Positions 32,390-41,565 of a stretch of 48,836 bases of DNA are shown piece by piece. The translations under genes were made by a program, and so were the position numbers. This DNA is from Solirubrobacterales bacterium (lineage in GTDB: Bacteria > Actinomycetota > Thermoleophilia > Solirubrobacterales > Solirubrobacteraceae), in assembly GCA_003137075.1 (NCBI GenBank), contig PLES01000181.1:15612-64447 (forward strand). The letters are read 5' to 3'. How positions within the stretch are numbered: position 1 is the stretch's first letter; every line of letters begins with the position of its first letter. Below the pieces are notes generated by a model, which saw only the letters and a program-made list of their open reading frames with translations, was not told where the DNA came from and searched no databases.

Positions 32390-33790
32390 TCACAGGCGGA
32401 ATGTCTCGCGAGGGATTTCGCTGACCAGCGCGTGCGCGAGCGCGTGCGCCTCGGACTCGGGTAGTTGATGATCTACGACGAGGCTCGCTAGGTAGGCAGC
32501 GTCAAGACGGCGGCTCATATCGTGGCGTGCGGGGATCGAGCACAGTGCGCGCGTGTCGTCGATGAAACCTGAGGTCTTGTAGAAGCCTGCAGTCTCCGTC
32601 ACCGCAGCTCGATATCTGGCTACAGCCGCCGGAGCGTCCAGGAACCACCACGGTGCCCCGGCGTAGACGCTTGGATAGAACCCCGCGAGCGGCGCTATGT
32701 CGCGAGAGAACGCGGTCTCGTCGACTGTGAACAGCACGATCCGGAAGCGTGGGTGCGTGCCCACGTCGTTCAAGAGATCGCGCAGCGGCTCGCTGTAGGT
32801 GGTCACAGCCGGCAGGTCGTGGCCCGTGTCAGGGCCAAAGCGGTCAAACGTTGGGGTGTGGTGATTGCGAATAACCCCGGCATGGAGCTGCATCACAAGG
32901 CCATCCTCTGCCGCCATCCGCCCGAACTGGAAGAGCATGTTGCGGCGGTATGCGCGGGCGCCCTGCGCAGTGATCGTGCCGTCGAGCCCCTGGCGGTGCA
33001 GAGCGTTCGCCTGTTGGTCGCTGAGCAGGGTCGCCCATGCGTCCGCAACACCGCAGTCGGTGGCGGTCGCGCCGTGCTCGGCAAACACCTGGCGTCGCTC
33101 ACGGATCGCGGCAAGCAGCCCTTCGTACGTCTGGCAATCATGGCCGCTGGCGGCGGCCAGAGCCTCCAATCGCTCGCGCCACACGCCCGCATCGGGCGAC
33201 ATGTAGCTATCCGCCCGCAGCGTGGGGATCACACGCGTGCTGACTGCCGGGTCGGCGGCTAAACGGCTGTGGTACTCGAGTGAATCAGCGGGATCGTCAG
33301 TTGTCGCGAGCACCTCGACACCGAAGCGCTTCAGTAACTCGAGCGGCCGGTATTCGGCTTGGGCCAGACGGTCTGAGAGCTCGTCGTAGACGTCATCTGC
33401 AGTGGCAGGTCCAAGTTCAACAGCGAGGGCGAAGACCCGCGCCAGCGTATCTTCAAGCCAGTAACGCACGGGAGTGCCGGCGAACCGGAACCAGTTTGCG
33501 CAGAGCGTCCGCCACACCTCGCGCGGTGCCGCTGCCGCCTCGCCCAGCCCCAGCTGATCCAGCGGGATTCCGGAAGCGTGCAGCAGCCGGGTCACGTAGT
33601 GGTCGGGAGTCACGAACAGCTCAGCTGGGTCGGCGAAGGGCTGGTTGGCCGCGAGCATCTGTGCGCTGAGGTGACCGTGCGGCGAAATGATCGGAGCCTG
33701 GGCGGCCACGCCATACAGCTCGCGCGCGATCTCGCGAGCGACCGGATCGACACCGAGCAGACGGTCGGGGTGAGGGTGACCAGCGGTCAT
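32390..33790 (-). CDS. uxaC: Glucuronate/galacturonate isomerase (uronate isomerase)
   Basis: The 466-residue protein is an amidohydrolase-superfamily uronate isomerase, which turns D-glucuronate into D-fructuronate or D-galacturonate into D-tagaturonate. The N-terminal metal motif SPHGH (His38, His40), then APWWFLDAPAAVARYR and ETAGFYKTSGFIDDTRAL near the C-terminus, are diagnostic. Its ATG overlaps the stop of the LacI gene (ATGA), so regulator and isomerase are coupled. It is divergent from the oxidoreductase/dehydratase pair that performs the next two steps. Confidence 0.95.
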   Translation of the reverse strand: MTAGHPHPDRLLGVDPVAREIARELYGVAAQAPIISPHGHLSAQMLAANQPFADPAELFVTPDHYVTRLLHASGIPLDQLGLGEAAAAPREVWRTLCANWFRFAGTPVRYWLEDTLARVFALAVELGPATADDVYDELSDRLAQAEYRPLELLKRFGVEVLATTDDPADSLEYHSRLAADPAVSTRVIPTLRADSYMSPDAGVWRERLEALAAASGHDCQTYEGLLAAIRERRQVFAEHGATATDCGVADAWATLLSDQQANALHRQGLDGTITAQGARAYRRNMLFQFGRMAAEDGLVMQLHAGVIRNHHTPTFDRFGPDTGHDLPAVTTYSEPLRDLLNDVGTHPRFRIVLFTVDETAFSRDIAPLAGFYPSVYAGAPWWFLDAPAAVARYRAAVTETAGFYKTSGFIDDTRALCSIPARHDMSRRLDAAYLASLVVDHQLPESEAHALAHALVSEIPRETFRL

Positions 33791-34818
33791 CGGTCTGCGG
33801 GTCCGGTCGAGGCTCGGATCGCCAGATGCGTGGGCAGTGTGACGGTGTCGGGTGCCCGCCGCGGATCCTCGAGCCTCGCCAACAGGACCTGAATGGCGGT
33901 TCGGCCGACCAGCTGCAGGTCGCCGGCAACGGTCGTCAGCGGCGGACTGCAGAAGTCCGCACCAAAGATGTCGTCACAGCCAATGACGTTGATCGCGCCG
34001 GGCACCTCGATCCCGCGCTCGCTCAGCCGGCGGACCACGCCGATCGCCAGCAGGTCGTTGAACGCGATGCAGGCGCTGGCGCCGCTGTTGATGACGGCAT
34101 CGGCGGCAGCCGCACCGGTCGCGAAGGTCGGTGCGAACGGACCCAGCTTGATGGTCGCGGCGTTGGCGGCACGGCCCGCGGTGCGAACTGCACGCCAACG
34201 GATCCGGTCAGACCACGATCCGCTTGGTCCCGAGACGTAGGCGATCCTGCTGTGACCGAGTGAGACGAGGTGATCAACGGCCTGGCGGAATCCGCCCCCG
34301 GTATCGAGGCAAACCGACGCGAATCCGTCGATTCGACGGTTGATCAGGACGAGCGGCGTGTCCCGCCCTGCCGCACACAGCTGTGCGTCGGCGAGGCGGC
34401 TGGCGGTAAGTACAACCCCATCGGCCAGTCCGCCGACGCGGGCCAGCGAGCGCTCCTCGACGGCGGCGGACTCTTCGGTGTCGGCCAGGATCTGGGTGAA
34501 ACCCGCAGCGGAAAGCTGGAGCTGCGTACCGCGGGCGATCTCGGAATAGAACGGGTTCGCAATGTCGGGGATCAGCAGCGCGACCGAGCCGCTCCTCAGA
34601 GTCGCTCCTGCCGGCGCACGGTGGCCCGTTCGGTAGTCAACGTCGCGTACCGCCCGAGCGATCCGCTCGCGCGTCTCGGGATGCACCCGAGCGGGGTCCG
34701 AGAGGGCGCGGGAGACCGTGGAGGCGGCGACGCCGGCGTGGGCAGCTACGTCACGAATCGTCGCCCTGCGCCCGTCCTGCCGACCGTGTGCGCTAATCGC
34801 GCTGCTCCGAGGCGTCAT
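33787..34818 (-). CDS. LacI-family transcriptional regulator of the uronate cluster
   Basis: The 343-residue protein has the LacI helix-turn-helix at about 19-45 (TIRDVAAHAGVAASTVSRALSDPARV) and a periplasmic-binding-type effector domain (SVALLIPDIANPFYSEIARG to the end). The start at 34818 is chosen because upstream residues in the longer frame look non-coding; no good ribosome binding site is seen, so the message may be leaderless. It is translationally coupled to uxaC and divergent from the mannonate genes. It probably represses both units through the repeats at 34832-34867. Confidence 0.9.
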   Translation of the reverse strand: MTPRSSAISAHGRQDGRRATIRDVAAHAGVAASTVSRALSDPARVHPETRERIARAVRDVDYRTGHRAPAGATLRSGSVALLIPDIANPFYSEIARGTQLQLSAAGFTQILADTEESAAVEERSLARVGGLADGVVLTASRLADAQLCAAGRDTPLVLINRRIDGFASVCLDTGGGFRQAVDHLVSLGHSRIAYVSGPSGSWSDRIRWRAVRTAGRAANAATIKLGPFAPTFATGAAAADAVINSGASACIAFNDLLAIGVVRRLSERGIEVPGAINVIGCDDIFGADFCSPPLTTVAGDLQLVGRTAIQVLLARLEDPRRAPDTVTLPTHLAIRASTGPADR

Positions 34819-34831
34819 GTGTAGGAGTGTA

Positions 34832-34867
34832 TGGCAACAACGTGCAACAAATTGCCGTTCGTTGCCA
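34832..34867. promoter_or_regulatory. Candidate LacI operator pair
   Basis: TGGCAAC at 34832-34838 and GTTGCCA at 34861-34867 are a perfect inverted pair. They form the outer parts of two imperfect 16-mers, TGGCAACAACGTGCAA and TTGCCGTTCGTTGCCA, in opposite orientation. LacI-type operators are often of the form TGGCAACGTTGCCA. The site lies in the 89-bp gap between the divergent lacI and oxidoreductase starts. Confidence 0.5.
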
Positions 34868-34907
34868 GTGTCCCGTAACGTGTCGCTTGAACAGTGGATC
34901 CAGCCAG

Positions 34908-36221
34908 ATGACATCCGTTCGCCTTGACCGCTCAAGCTGGGCCGCGCCACCGCGGCCGGTGCGCATCGTGCATATCGGCGTCGGGAACTTCAGTCGCGCT
35001 CATCAGGCCTGGTACACGGCGAGAGCGGATCCGACCGGCGCTTGGGGAATCGCCGGGTTCACCGGGCGCAGCGCCGCGGTGGCCGACACGCTTAGCCGGC
35101 AAGGCGGTCTCTACACGCTGATCGAGCGCGGCCCGGACCTCGATCGGCTCGAGGTCATCGACTCGATCTGTGAGGTGCGCCCGGCCTCGGACCTCGCCGA
35201 CCTGGCAGCGGCCGTCGCCGCCGCGCCGACCTCGGTGGTCACGCTCACCGTGACGGAGGCCGCCTACGCACCAGCTCCGGCATCTGGCGCGCTTCCGGCA
35301 GTCCCCGACCGGTTGGTGACCGCGCTCGCGGCACGCTTCGACGCCGGGGCGGGACCACTCGCGATCGTCAGCTGCGACAACATCAGCGCGAACGGTTCTG
35401 TGCTGCGGGATCTGACGCTTGCGGCCGCCGATCGACGTAGGCCTCTACTGGGCGCCTGGATCGACGCCGAAGTCTCGTTCGTCAGCACCTCCGTCGACCG
35501 CATCACGCCCCGTACAACCGAAGATGACCGCCGTCTTGTGCAAAGTGAGCTCGCCCTGGTAGACGACGCGCCCGTGGTTTGCGAGCCGTTCACGGACTGG
35601 GTGCTGTGCGGCGAATTCCCGGCAGACCGCCCGCACTGGGAAGACGCCGGTGCACGCTTTGTGAGCGACATCGAGCCGTGGGAGCGCCGCAAGCTCTGGC
35701 TGCTAAACGGCGGCCACTCGCTACTCGCGTATCGCGGTCTGCTCCGCGGCCACGCGACCGTTTACGACGCGGTCGGGGACCATACGCTTGGCGCCGCTCT
35801 CGAGCGCTTTTGGGACCTGGCCGAACGGCACTTACCCGCGGCGGAGCTCGACCTCAACGTCTACCGTCGAGATCTCAAACGGCGCTTTGCAAACAGCCGC
35901 ATCGGCTACCCGCTGACCCAGATAGCAGCAGACGGCCTCGGGAAGCTACGCAGCCGAGTGGTCCCGGTCATCGAGGCGGCGACGGAGGCAGGGGAATCTC
36001 CGGAGCCGGCTCTTCAGGTAATCGCAGCATGGGTCCAGTGGTTGGAGAACGTCCCTGATCTCGCCGCGGTCGACGCGAGCACCGACGAGCTGCGGCCGGT
36101 GCTCAGAACAACTGGCGGCGAAGATCGAACCCGCGCACTGTTGGGGTTGCTGGCGCCCGGATGGGGATCGCGTGACGAGCTCGTCACTGCAACCGAGCGG
36201 TTACGCATAGACCTCAGCTGA
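34908..36221 (+). CDS. Mannitol dehydrogenase-family oxidoreductase (fructuronate reductase-like)
   Basis: The 437-residue protein belongs to the polyol-specific long-chain dehydrogenases. It has the nucleotide-binding [13 protein letters not shown] (22-34), SCDNISANG (155-163) and the catalytic Lys262-x4-Asn267-x2-His270 (KLWLLNGGH). Beside uxaC and mannonate dehydratase it most likely reduces D-fructuronate to D-mannonate with NADH, as UxuB does. Altronate formation from tagaturonate (UxaB) is less likely because no altronate dehydratase is present. The start at 34908 is the first ATG after the operator region. Confidence 0.85.
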   Translation: MTSVRLDRSSWAAPPRPVRIVHIGVGNFSRAHQAWYTARADPTGAWGIAGFTGRSAAVADTLSRQGGLYTLIERGPDLDRLEVIDSICEVRPASDLADLAAAVAAAPTSVVTLTVTEAAYAPAPASGALPAVPDRLVTALAARFDAGAGPLAIVSCDNISANGSVLRDLTLAAADRRRPLLGAWIDAEVSFVSTSVDRITPRTTEDDRRLVQSELALVDDAPVVCEPFTDWVLCGEFPADRPHWEDAGARFVSDIEPWERRKLWLLNGGHSLLAYRGLLRGHATVYDAVGDHTLGAALERFWDLAERHLPAAELDLNVYRRDLKRRFANSRIGYPLTQIAADGLGKLRSRVVPVIEAATEAGESPEPALQVIAAWVQWLENVPDLAAVDASTDELRPVLRTTGGEDRTRALLGLLAPGWGSRDELVTATERLRIDLS

Positions 36222-36268
36222 CCGCCGAGACCAAGCGCAACACAACTAACCACGAAGGTGAACATGAA

Positions 36269-37498
36269 ATGAAGATCGCCTCAGCCGAAGTGCTCATCAC
36301 CAGCCCTACCCGCAACTTCGTCACGCTGAAGCTGACGACAGACGGCGGGATAACAGGGCTCGGCGACGCGACCGTGAACGGCCGTGAGTTGGCCGCGGCG
36401 TCCTATCTGCGTGATCACGTGGCGCCGCTACTTCTCGGGCTTGATCCGCATCGGATCGAGGACACATGGCAATACCTGTATCGCGGCGCTTACTGGCGGC
36501 GAGGGCCCATCACCATGGCTGCGATCGCGGCTGTTGATATGGCGCTTTGGGACATCAAAGGGAAGATCGCGGGCTTGCCGGTGTACCAGTTGATCGGCGG
36601 CGCATCGCGCAACGGCCTGCTTGCATACGGACACGCCTCCGGAACCTCCCAGTCCGGACTCTCCGAGTCGATCCACGAGCACCTGGAAAAGGGCTACCGG
36701 GCGATACGCGTCCAGAGCGCGATCCCAGGCATCCACGCTCTCTACGGCGTCGCCGACCAGCCGCAGGCTTCAGGCGAGCGCTACGACTACGAGCCAGCGG
36801 GACGCGGGGCCCGGCCGGTCGAGGAGGACTGGGACACGGCGGCCTACATACGTCACGTTCCGCAGGTGTTCGAGGCTGTCAGACAGGAGTTCGGCGCCGA
36901 ACTGCCGCTGTTGCATGACAGCCACCACCGACTGACGCCGATTGAAGCCGCCAAGCTCGCCCGAAGGCTCGAACCGTACGACCTCTTCTGGTTGGAGGAT
37001 TGCACCCCCGCCGAGAACCAGCAGGGTTTGCGGATCGTGCGCCAGCACACCACCACGCCGCTGGCGATCGGAGAGGTCTTCAACACCGTCTGGGACTTCC
37101 AGCAGCTCATCACGGAGCAGTTGATCGACTACGTTCGCGCTGCTGCGACCCACTTCGGCGGCATCACGGCGCTGCGCAAGGTGATGGACCTGGCGGCCCA
37201 GTACCAGATCCGGTCTGGCTTTCACGGACCAACCGACATCTCGCCGGTCGGCTTCGCCGCGCAGTTGCACGTCGGCCTGGCGATCCACAACTTCGGCATC
37301 CAGGAATACATGGAGCACAGCAGCGCCACCAACGAAGTCTTTCGCCAGAGCATGACCTTCAAAGACGGATATCTACATCCGGGCGAAACACCTGGCCTCG
37401 GGGTCGAGTTCGACGAGAGCGCCGCGGCGCAGTTTCCTTATCAACCGGCGTACCTTCCGGTCAGCCGCCTACACGACGGCACGATGCATGATTGGTAA
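36269..37498 (+). CDS. manD: D-mannonate dehydratase, enolase superfamily (ManD/RspA)
   Basis: The 409-residue protein dehydrates D-mannonate to 2-keto-3-deoxygluconate. It has the hallmarks of the ManD subgroup: Arg147 (AIRVQ) and Tyr159 (HALYG), the positions used in characterised ManD; metal ligands Asp217, Glu243 (WLEDCTP) and Glu269 (AIGEVFN); and His319 (FHGPTD). Length and the end (LHDGTMHDW) fit the family. Some members have low activity or use D-gluconate. Here the position after the fructuronate-reductase-like gene supports mannonate. KDG kinase and aldolase are not in this cluster. Confidence 0.92.
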   Translation: MKIASAEVLITSPTRNFVTLKLTTDGGITGLGDATVNGRELAAASYLRDHVAPLLLGLDPHRIEDTWQYLYRGAYWRRGPITMAAIAAVDMALWDIKGKIAGLPVYQLIGGASRNGLLAYGHASGTSQSGLSESIHEHLEKGYRAIRVQSAIPGIHALYGVADQPQASGERYDYEPAGRGARPVEEDWDTAAYIRHVPQVFEAVRQEFGAELPLLHDSHHRLTPIEAAKLARRLEPYDLFWLEDCTPAENQQGLRIVRQHTTTPLAIGEVFNTVWDFQQLITEQLIDYVRAAATHFGGITALRKVMDLAAQYQIRSGFHGPTDISPVGFAAQLHVGLAIHNFGIQEYMEHSSATNEVFRQSMTFKDGYLHPGETPGLGVEFDESAAAQFPYQPAYLPVSRLHDGTMHDW

Positions 37499-37551
37499 AG
37501 CCCGGCAAAAGTAGAGGAGCCGTTAACTTCGGGTGCTGGCGATGATCGAGC

Positions 37552-38193
37552 ATGGTGCCCATGCGTGAGCTGCGTACCGGAGTCTGGTTTTGGCAGTCTC
37601 TTCATCCAGGCTGGAACGAGCAGCAGTGGTGGCCCCAGCTCGTTTCGTCGTACGGCATCGAGGTCCGCGATGACTTCCTGTTGTTCGACCCGCTCGGCGT
37701 TCCGGCTGAGCTGCAAGAGCGCGCCACCGCCGTCCTCCTCACCGCCCCCTACCACGAGCGCGATGCCAGTCGGCTTGGCCTGCCTGTGTATACGCCGCCG
37801 GCAGACACCTGGCAGGATTGGGTCGAGAAGTTCGGCGTCGACCCCGAGCGCGTGCGCGGCATGCAGAGTGACGATCTGACCTCGCTGCGGTCCGGCGAAG
37901 CCGACGGTCACTTCCACGGTCCCGGACCGTGGCCGTTCGGCATCAATGCCTACGCGGGCCGTGAGGACAACGATCTGATCCTCTGGCTGCCGTCGATCAG
38001 CGCAATCGTTACCGGCGACTCGCTCTCAGATTTCGGCGAAGGGCTGGACATCCAGCTCGGCGGGCGCAAGCACGTCACGCGCGACGATGTGGTTCGACGG
38101 CTCCGCCCGCTGCTCGACCTGCCGGTAGAGCTTGTGCTGCCCGCGCACGGCGAGCCGACCGACCGCGCCGAGCTTGAGCGCTTGCTGTCCTGA
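37552..38193 (+). CDS. Metallo-beta-lactamase-like hydrolase, metal motif eroded
   Basis: The 213-residue protein has the order of secondary elements of an MBL-fold protein and a C-terminal VLPAHGEP like the usual last metal-binding region. The HxHxDH motif is replaced by TAPYHERDASRL, so two of its histidines are missing. GDSLSDFGEGL corresponds to the conserved Asp loop. It may be a weakly active or non-catalytic member. The start could be at 37552 or at the ATG three codons on. No operon partner is evident. Confidence 0.65.
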   Translation: MVPMRELRTGVWFWQSLHPGWNEQQWWPQLVSSYGIEVRDDFLLFDPLGVPAELQERATAVLLTAPYHERDASRLGLPVYTPPADTWQDWVEKFGVDPERVRGMQSDDLTSLRSGEADGHFHGPGPWPFGINAYAGREDNDLILWLPSISAIVTGDSLSDFGEGLDIQLGGRKHVTRDDVVRRLRPLLDLPVELVLPAHGEPTDRAELERLLS

Positions 38194-38292
38194 GCGTCGG
38201 ACGGGCGAGGGCGTCAGCGATGACGATCAACTCACGACCCTGCGATCAACCGGCTGACGAGGATCCTCGGCGATCTGGGTTCTCGCGACAGA

Positions 38293-38979
38293 TCAGGAGA
38301 TCTGGTAGGCGGCCAGGGTGGCCAGCCCAACCACGGTGCAGGCGGCCAGCGACGTTGAGAGAGCGCCGACGCGGCCGCGCAGGTACCGCCGCGAACGCCA
38401 TACCGGCAACCCGACCGCAAACGCCGCGCCAAAGACGAGCTGCGCGTGCCAGTAGTCGGCTGGGCTTGAAAACCTGAGGTCGGTGAGCCCATACACCGCC
38501 TCACCGACCAGCAGCCCGCCGAGCGTGCCGGCGCCGAGCGCCGCCGTCGTTCGACCGCCGCCTCGTAACGAGCCAGCTGCCAGACCGACCAACGGGCCGA
38601 TCGCCACGCTGGCGACAGACCAGAACGCGACCTGATGCCGCGGCACCCCCCAACCACGACCGGCCTCGACCACGTAGAACCCAAGGACAAGGGTGAGCAG
38701 TGTGACCACCGCCAGCATCAGCGACTCCCACTTCCCGCGACCGGTCAATGCCACGGCGAAAGCGATGAGTACCCAAGGGGCTGCGCTGTTGGCCAGCGGT
38801 TCGAGTGAGAACGGGAGATGTGGCACCGACCACTCGGTCAATCCCCCAAGAGCCAGCCCGATCACGATCGCCGCGGCGAGCCGGGCGGCCCGCCTAGACC
38901 AAGCAGATATGGGGCCTGGACCGCGGACGCCACCGCGGGCGCTCGACGGGTCGGCTTGTAGGGCCTCAGCGTTGCGCAC
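38293..38979 (-). CDS. Multi-pass membrane protein of unknown function (DUF6518-like)
   Basis: The protein of about 228 residues has six or so membrane segments, among them LAAAIVIGLALGGLTEW, APWVLIAFAVAL, LMLAVVTLLTLVLGFYVVEAG and VAIGPLVGLAAGSL. The conserved look, with GWGVPRHQVAFWSVAS and ADYWHAQLVFGAAFAV, recalls small actinobacterial membrane families such as DUF6518. The start is uncertain: the frame is open to a TTG at 39105; a GTG at 38979 near GGAGG is used here. The function is unknown. Confidence 0.6.
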   Translation of the reverse strand: MRNAEALQADPSSARGGVRGPGPISAWSRRAARLAAAIVIGLALGGLTEWSVPHLPFSLEPLANSAAPWVLIAFAVALTGRGKWESLMLAVVTLLTLVLGFYVVEAGRGWGVPRHQVAFWSVASVAIGPLVGLAAGSLRGGGRTTAALGAGTLGGLLVGEAVYGLTDLRFSSPADYWHAQLVFGAAFAVGLPVWRSRRYLRGRVGALSTSLAACTVVGLATLAAYQIS

Positions 38980-39141
38980 AACCTCCGACGATAGCCACGG
39001 ACCGAGCGCGGATTCAGCCGCGTCGCGCCCGCTGGCTGCCCTTCTTGAGGTACGAGCGATAGCGATCTTGCACGCGGTCGAGCAGTGCGCCGTTGCGGAC
39101 CTCAATTGGGAGGGTCCGACTCGCCCGGTCTCGCTTGCTTC

Positions 39142-39597
39142 TCAGCTGAGACCGGCGTGGTCGGCGACCCGCCGAAGTAGTCGCGCGAATTCGCGTGCTT
39201 CATCGCCATCAAGTGGCGCGGTGAAGTAGGCCTCTTGGTCGTCGGCGGCACGTCGCGCCTCTGAAAGCAGCTCCCGGGCCTTGTCGGTAAGCGCGATCGC
39301 ATGCGCGCGGCGGTCAGCCGGATGCGGTCTGCGCTCCACGAGCTTCCGGGCTTCGAGGCCATCGACGAGTTTGACCATCTGGTTTCGGTGAAGACCCATG
39401 GCGTCGGCGAGCTGCTGCTGGGAGAGCCCTTCTGCATCAGCCACGTAACTCAGAAGCTCGAAGTGTCGTGCTCCCAGTCCCAGGGGAGCGAGCCGCTCTG
39501 CGAGCCGGTCAGTCGCGCAGAAACCGAGCTTGACCAACAGAAAGCCAACCCGCTCGCTCAGCGGACTGTTGTCATCGGTGCTTGAGGGTTTCGACAT
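39142..39597 (-). CDS. MarR-family transcriptional regulator
   Basis: The 151-residue protein is a winged-helix MarR regulator: LGARHFELLSYVADAEGLSQQQLADAMGLHRNQMVKLVDGLEARKLVERRPHPADRRAHAIALTDKA covers helix-turn-helix and wing (DRRAH). The start at 39597 is the ATG of MSKPSSTDD. It is divergent from a YceI gene; the 87-bp gap is AT-rich and carries GCAATCA and ACAATCA repeats that could be its site. Confidence 0.9.
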   Translation of the reverse strand: MSKPSSTDDNSPLSERVGFLLVKLGFCATDRLAERLAPLGLGARHFELLSYVADAEGLSQQQLADAMGLHRNQMVKLVDGLEARKLVERRPHPADRRAHAIALTDKARELLSEARRAADDQEAYFTAPLDGDEAREFARLLRRVADHAGLS

Positions 39598-39684
39598 TGC
39601 ATGAGGAAACGCTACCCCATATATTTGCAATCAACGATGACAATCATGCATAGTGATTACCTGGAATCGACGACAGGAGAAGTA

Positions 39685-40212
39685 ATGACCACGACCGCTC
39701 AGACCACAGACCCACAGCTACCGCCCGGACGCTGGATCCTCGACGCCGCGAAGTCGCGCGCCGAATTCCGCGTCAAACACACCTGGGGGCTGGCCAGCGT
39801 CAAGGGGCACATCAAACCCCTAAGCGGCTTCCTCACGATCAACGAGAATCAGCAGTGGTCGATGGAACTGATCCTCGACGCCACGAGCGTCACTACCGGC
39901 AACGGAATGCGCGACAAGGACCTACGTTCCGACAAGTTCTTCAACATCGAGCACCACCCGACTGTGCGTTTCGCCTCAACGAGCGTGCTCCATGACCAAG
40001 GCCGGCTACGCGTGACCGGAGAACTCAACGCGGGCGGAAATGGCGCCAAGATTGAACCCGAGACGACGCTCCGCATGAACGGGCCCGAAATAGAGCTCGA
40101 CGCAGAAGCGATCCTCGATCAACGTGTGCTCGGAATGACCCACAGCCCGCTAGGCATGGTCAAGACGCCCAGCATCTTGCGCGTTCACGCCGTCCTACGC
40201 ACCGAGCAATAA
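39685..40212 (+). CDS. YceI-family lipid-binding-like protein
   Basis: The 175-residue protein has the YceI lipocalin-like barrel: GRWILDAAKSRAEFRVKHTWGLASVKGHI, DLRSDKFFNIEHHPTVRFAS and the closing TPSILRVHAVL. Members bind isoprenoid chains or fatty amides. There is no signal peptide, so it is probably cytoplasmic, unlike E. coli YceI. GGAGAAGTA precedes the ATG at 39685. It is divergent from, and likely controlled by, the MarR gene. Confidence 0.9.
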   Translation: MTTTAQTTDPQLPPGRWILDAAKSRAEFRVKHTWGLASVKGHIKPLSGFLTINENQQWSMELILDATSVTTGNGMRDKDLRSDKFFNIEHHPTVRFASTSVLHDQGRLRVTGELNAGGNGAKIEPETTLRMNGPEIELDAEAILDQRVLGMTHSPLGMVKTPSILRVHAVLRTEQ

Positions 40213-40301
40213 CGTTGCGTCAACTCGGCTATCCCGCGGCCGCCCAGAATTTGGCCCCGCGTACATTGCTTCGAGTGCTCAAACCTAGTTAGCATTACGC
40301 C

Positions 40302-41219
40302 GTGTCGGTCCTACCGAGTCCGAAACGGTCGCTACGCGCGAGCCTCTCGCGCATGTTTGCCGCGGCAGCAACTCCTCCTGAAGATCGATACGCAAGTAGT
40401 TTCGGTGTGACGGTCGCAGGAGCACTCGCGTTCGTAATGGCCGCGTTGCTCGCCTCAGCGCTAGTCAACCTCTGGCCAGTCGTAGACCCAACGGCTACCG
40501 CCGCGGGCAGTCCAGTAGCGGCAGCAAGCGCGGTAAATCGGGTGGCGTTCGCGTGGGGTCTGTTCACCGTCAGCGCCACGCGATCGACGGCCCTACTGCT
40601 TCTAGCGATGATCATGGGGGCTATAGGCGGCTACGTGCATGCCGCGACCTCATTTGTGTCTTACATCGGCAACCGGCAGTTCAAGGCGAGCTGGGGGTGG
40701 TGGTATGCCCTCCGGACGACCATCGGAGGCGCTCTTGCCCTCATGATCTACGTCGCTTTTCGAGCGGGCTTGCTGACAACGTCAGGGTCAGGCGCGGATG
40801 CGCAAATCGATCCGTACGGTGTCGCAGCCGTATCGGGTTTGGCCGGGCTTTTCTCCAAACAGGCGACTGACAAGCTTGAGGAGATATTCAATACCGCGTT
40901 CCGCACAGCGCACGAAGCAGGCGATGCAACCCGCGGCGACAAGCTCAAACCGGGAGCTCCGCTGATAACGCGCCTTGACCCCGAAGTGCTTCTGCCAAAT
41001 ACCGCCGGACGGCTCACGATTTTCGGCTCCAACATGGCTAACGGAGCGCGGATCGCTCTCGATGACACTGAGCAGCCTGCCGTGGCTGACACCCAGGGCA
41101 GGCTCTACGTGGAGATCACGGCGGAGCAGTTCGCTACTCCGCGAACTGTTCAGGTCACGGTCGTCAATCCTGACGGCGAACGCTCAAAGCCCCGGCCACT
41201 CGATGTGCGCTCTGCGTGA
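40302..41219 (+). CDS. Membrane protein with C-terminal IPT/TIG domain
   Basis: The 305-residue protein has three or four membrane helices (about 32-57, 84-115 and 137-157). A soluble stretch follows that begins AVSGLAGLFSKQATDKLEEIF. The last 85 residues read LDPEVLLPNTAGRLTIFGSNMANGARIAL and TVVNPDGERS, an IPT/TIG immunoglobulin-like module normally found outside cells. The GTG start at 40302 is the first good one. I know no function for this arrangement. Confidence 0.7.
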   Translation: MSVLPSPKRSLRASLSRMFAAAATPPEDRYASSFGVTVAGALAFVMAALLASALVNLWPVVDPTATAAGSPVAAASAVNRVAFAWGLFTVSATRSTALLLLAMIMGAIGGYVHAATSFVSYIGNRQFKASWGWWYALRTTIGGALALMIYVAFRAGLLTTSGSGADAQIDPYGVAAVSGLAGLFSKQATDKLEEIFNTAFRTAHEAGDATRGDKLKPGAPLITRLDPEVLLPNTAGRLTIFGSNMANGARIALDDTEQPAVADTQGRLYVEITAEQFATPRTVQVTVVNPDGERSKPRPLDVRSA

Positions 41220-41565
41220 GAGAGCGTTGCGACCCGTAACACGGGGCTGATAATGCGGCCGGCCAGCTTCCACGCGTATGCGATCAGCCGCTTGCACTTG
41301 GCCGCCGTCGACCCCGCGCTCGAGATCTTGTAGGCGAGGCCTGTCGAGCCCTTGGTGGAGGCCCCGGCGACAGTTGGTGGAATCTTCACGAGCCTGTCCG
41401 GCAGCACGGCGCCGGGAGGTGCCGCCGCTCCTTTTGGTCTCGGAGACCTGCTTGTGGCCCGAGGCCTAGGGCGCTCACGCTCTGGCGCCAAAACTATCTC
41501 CCGGCGTCAGCGAGGGAGCGGGTCTGCGAACCCGGGGCGGACGGCGCCTCGGCTCCTCGCGTTGA
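41220..41565. other. Gene-free stretch
   Basis: These 346 bases separate two convergent genes. Frames of 60-110 codons exist on both strands, but none has a recognisable product or a ribosome binding site. I see no clear terminator. Confidence 0.35.

Noticed and set aside
41150-41491. 113-codon minus-strand frame
   Set aside because: It overlaps the end of the TIG-domain gene, has no ribosome binding site and matches nothing I know.
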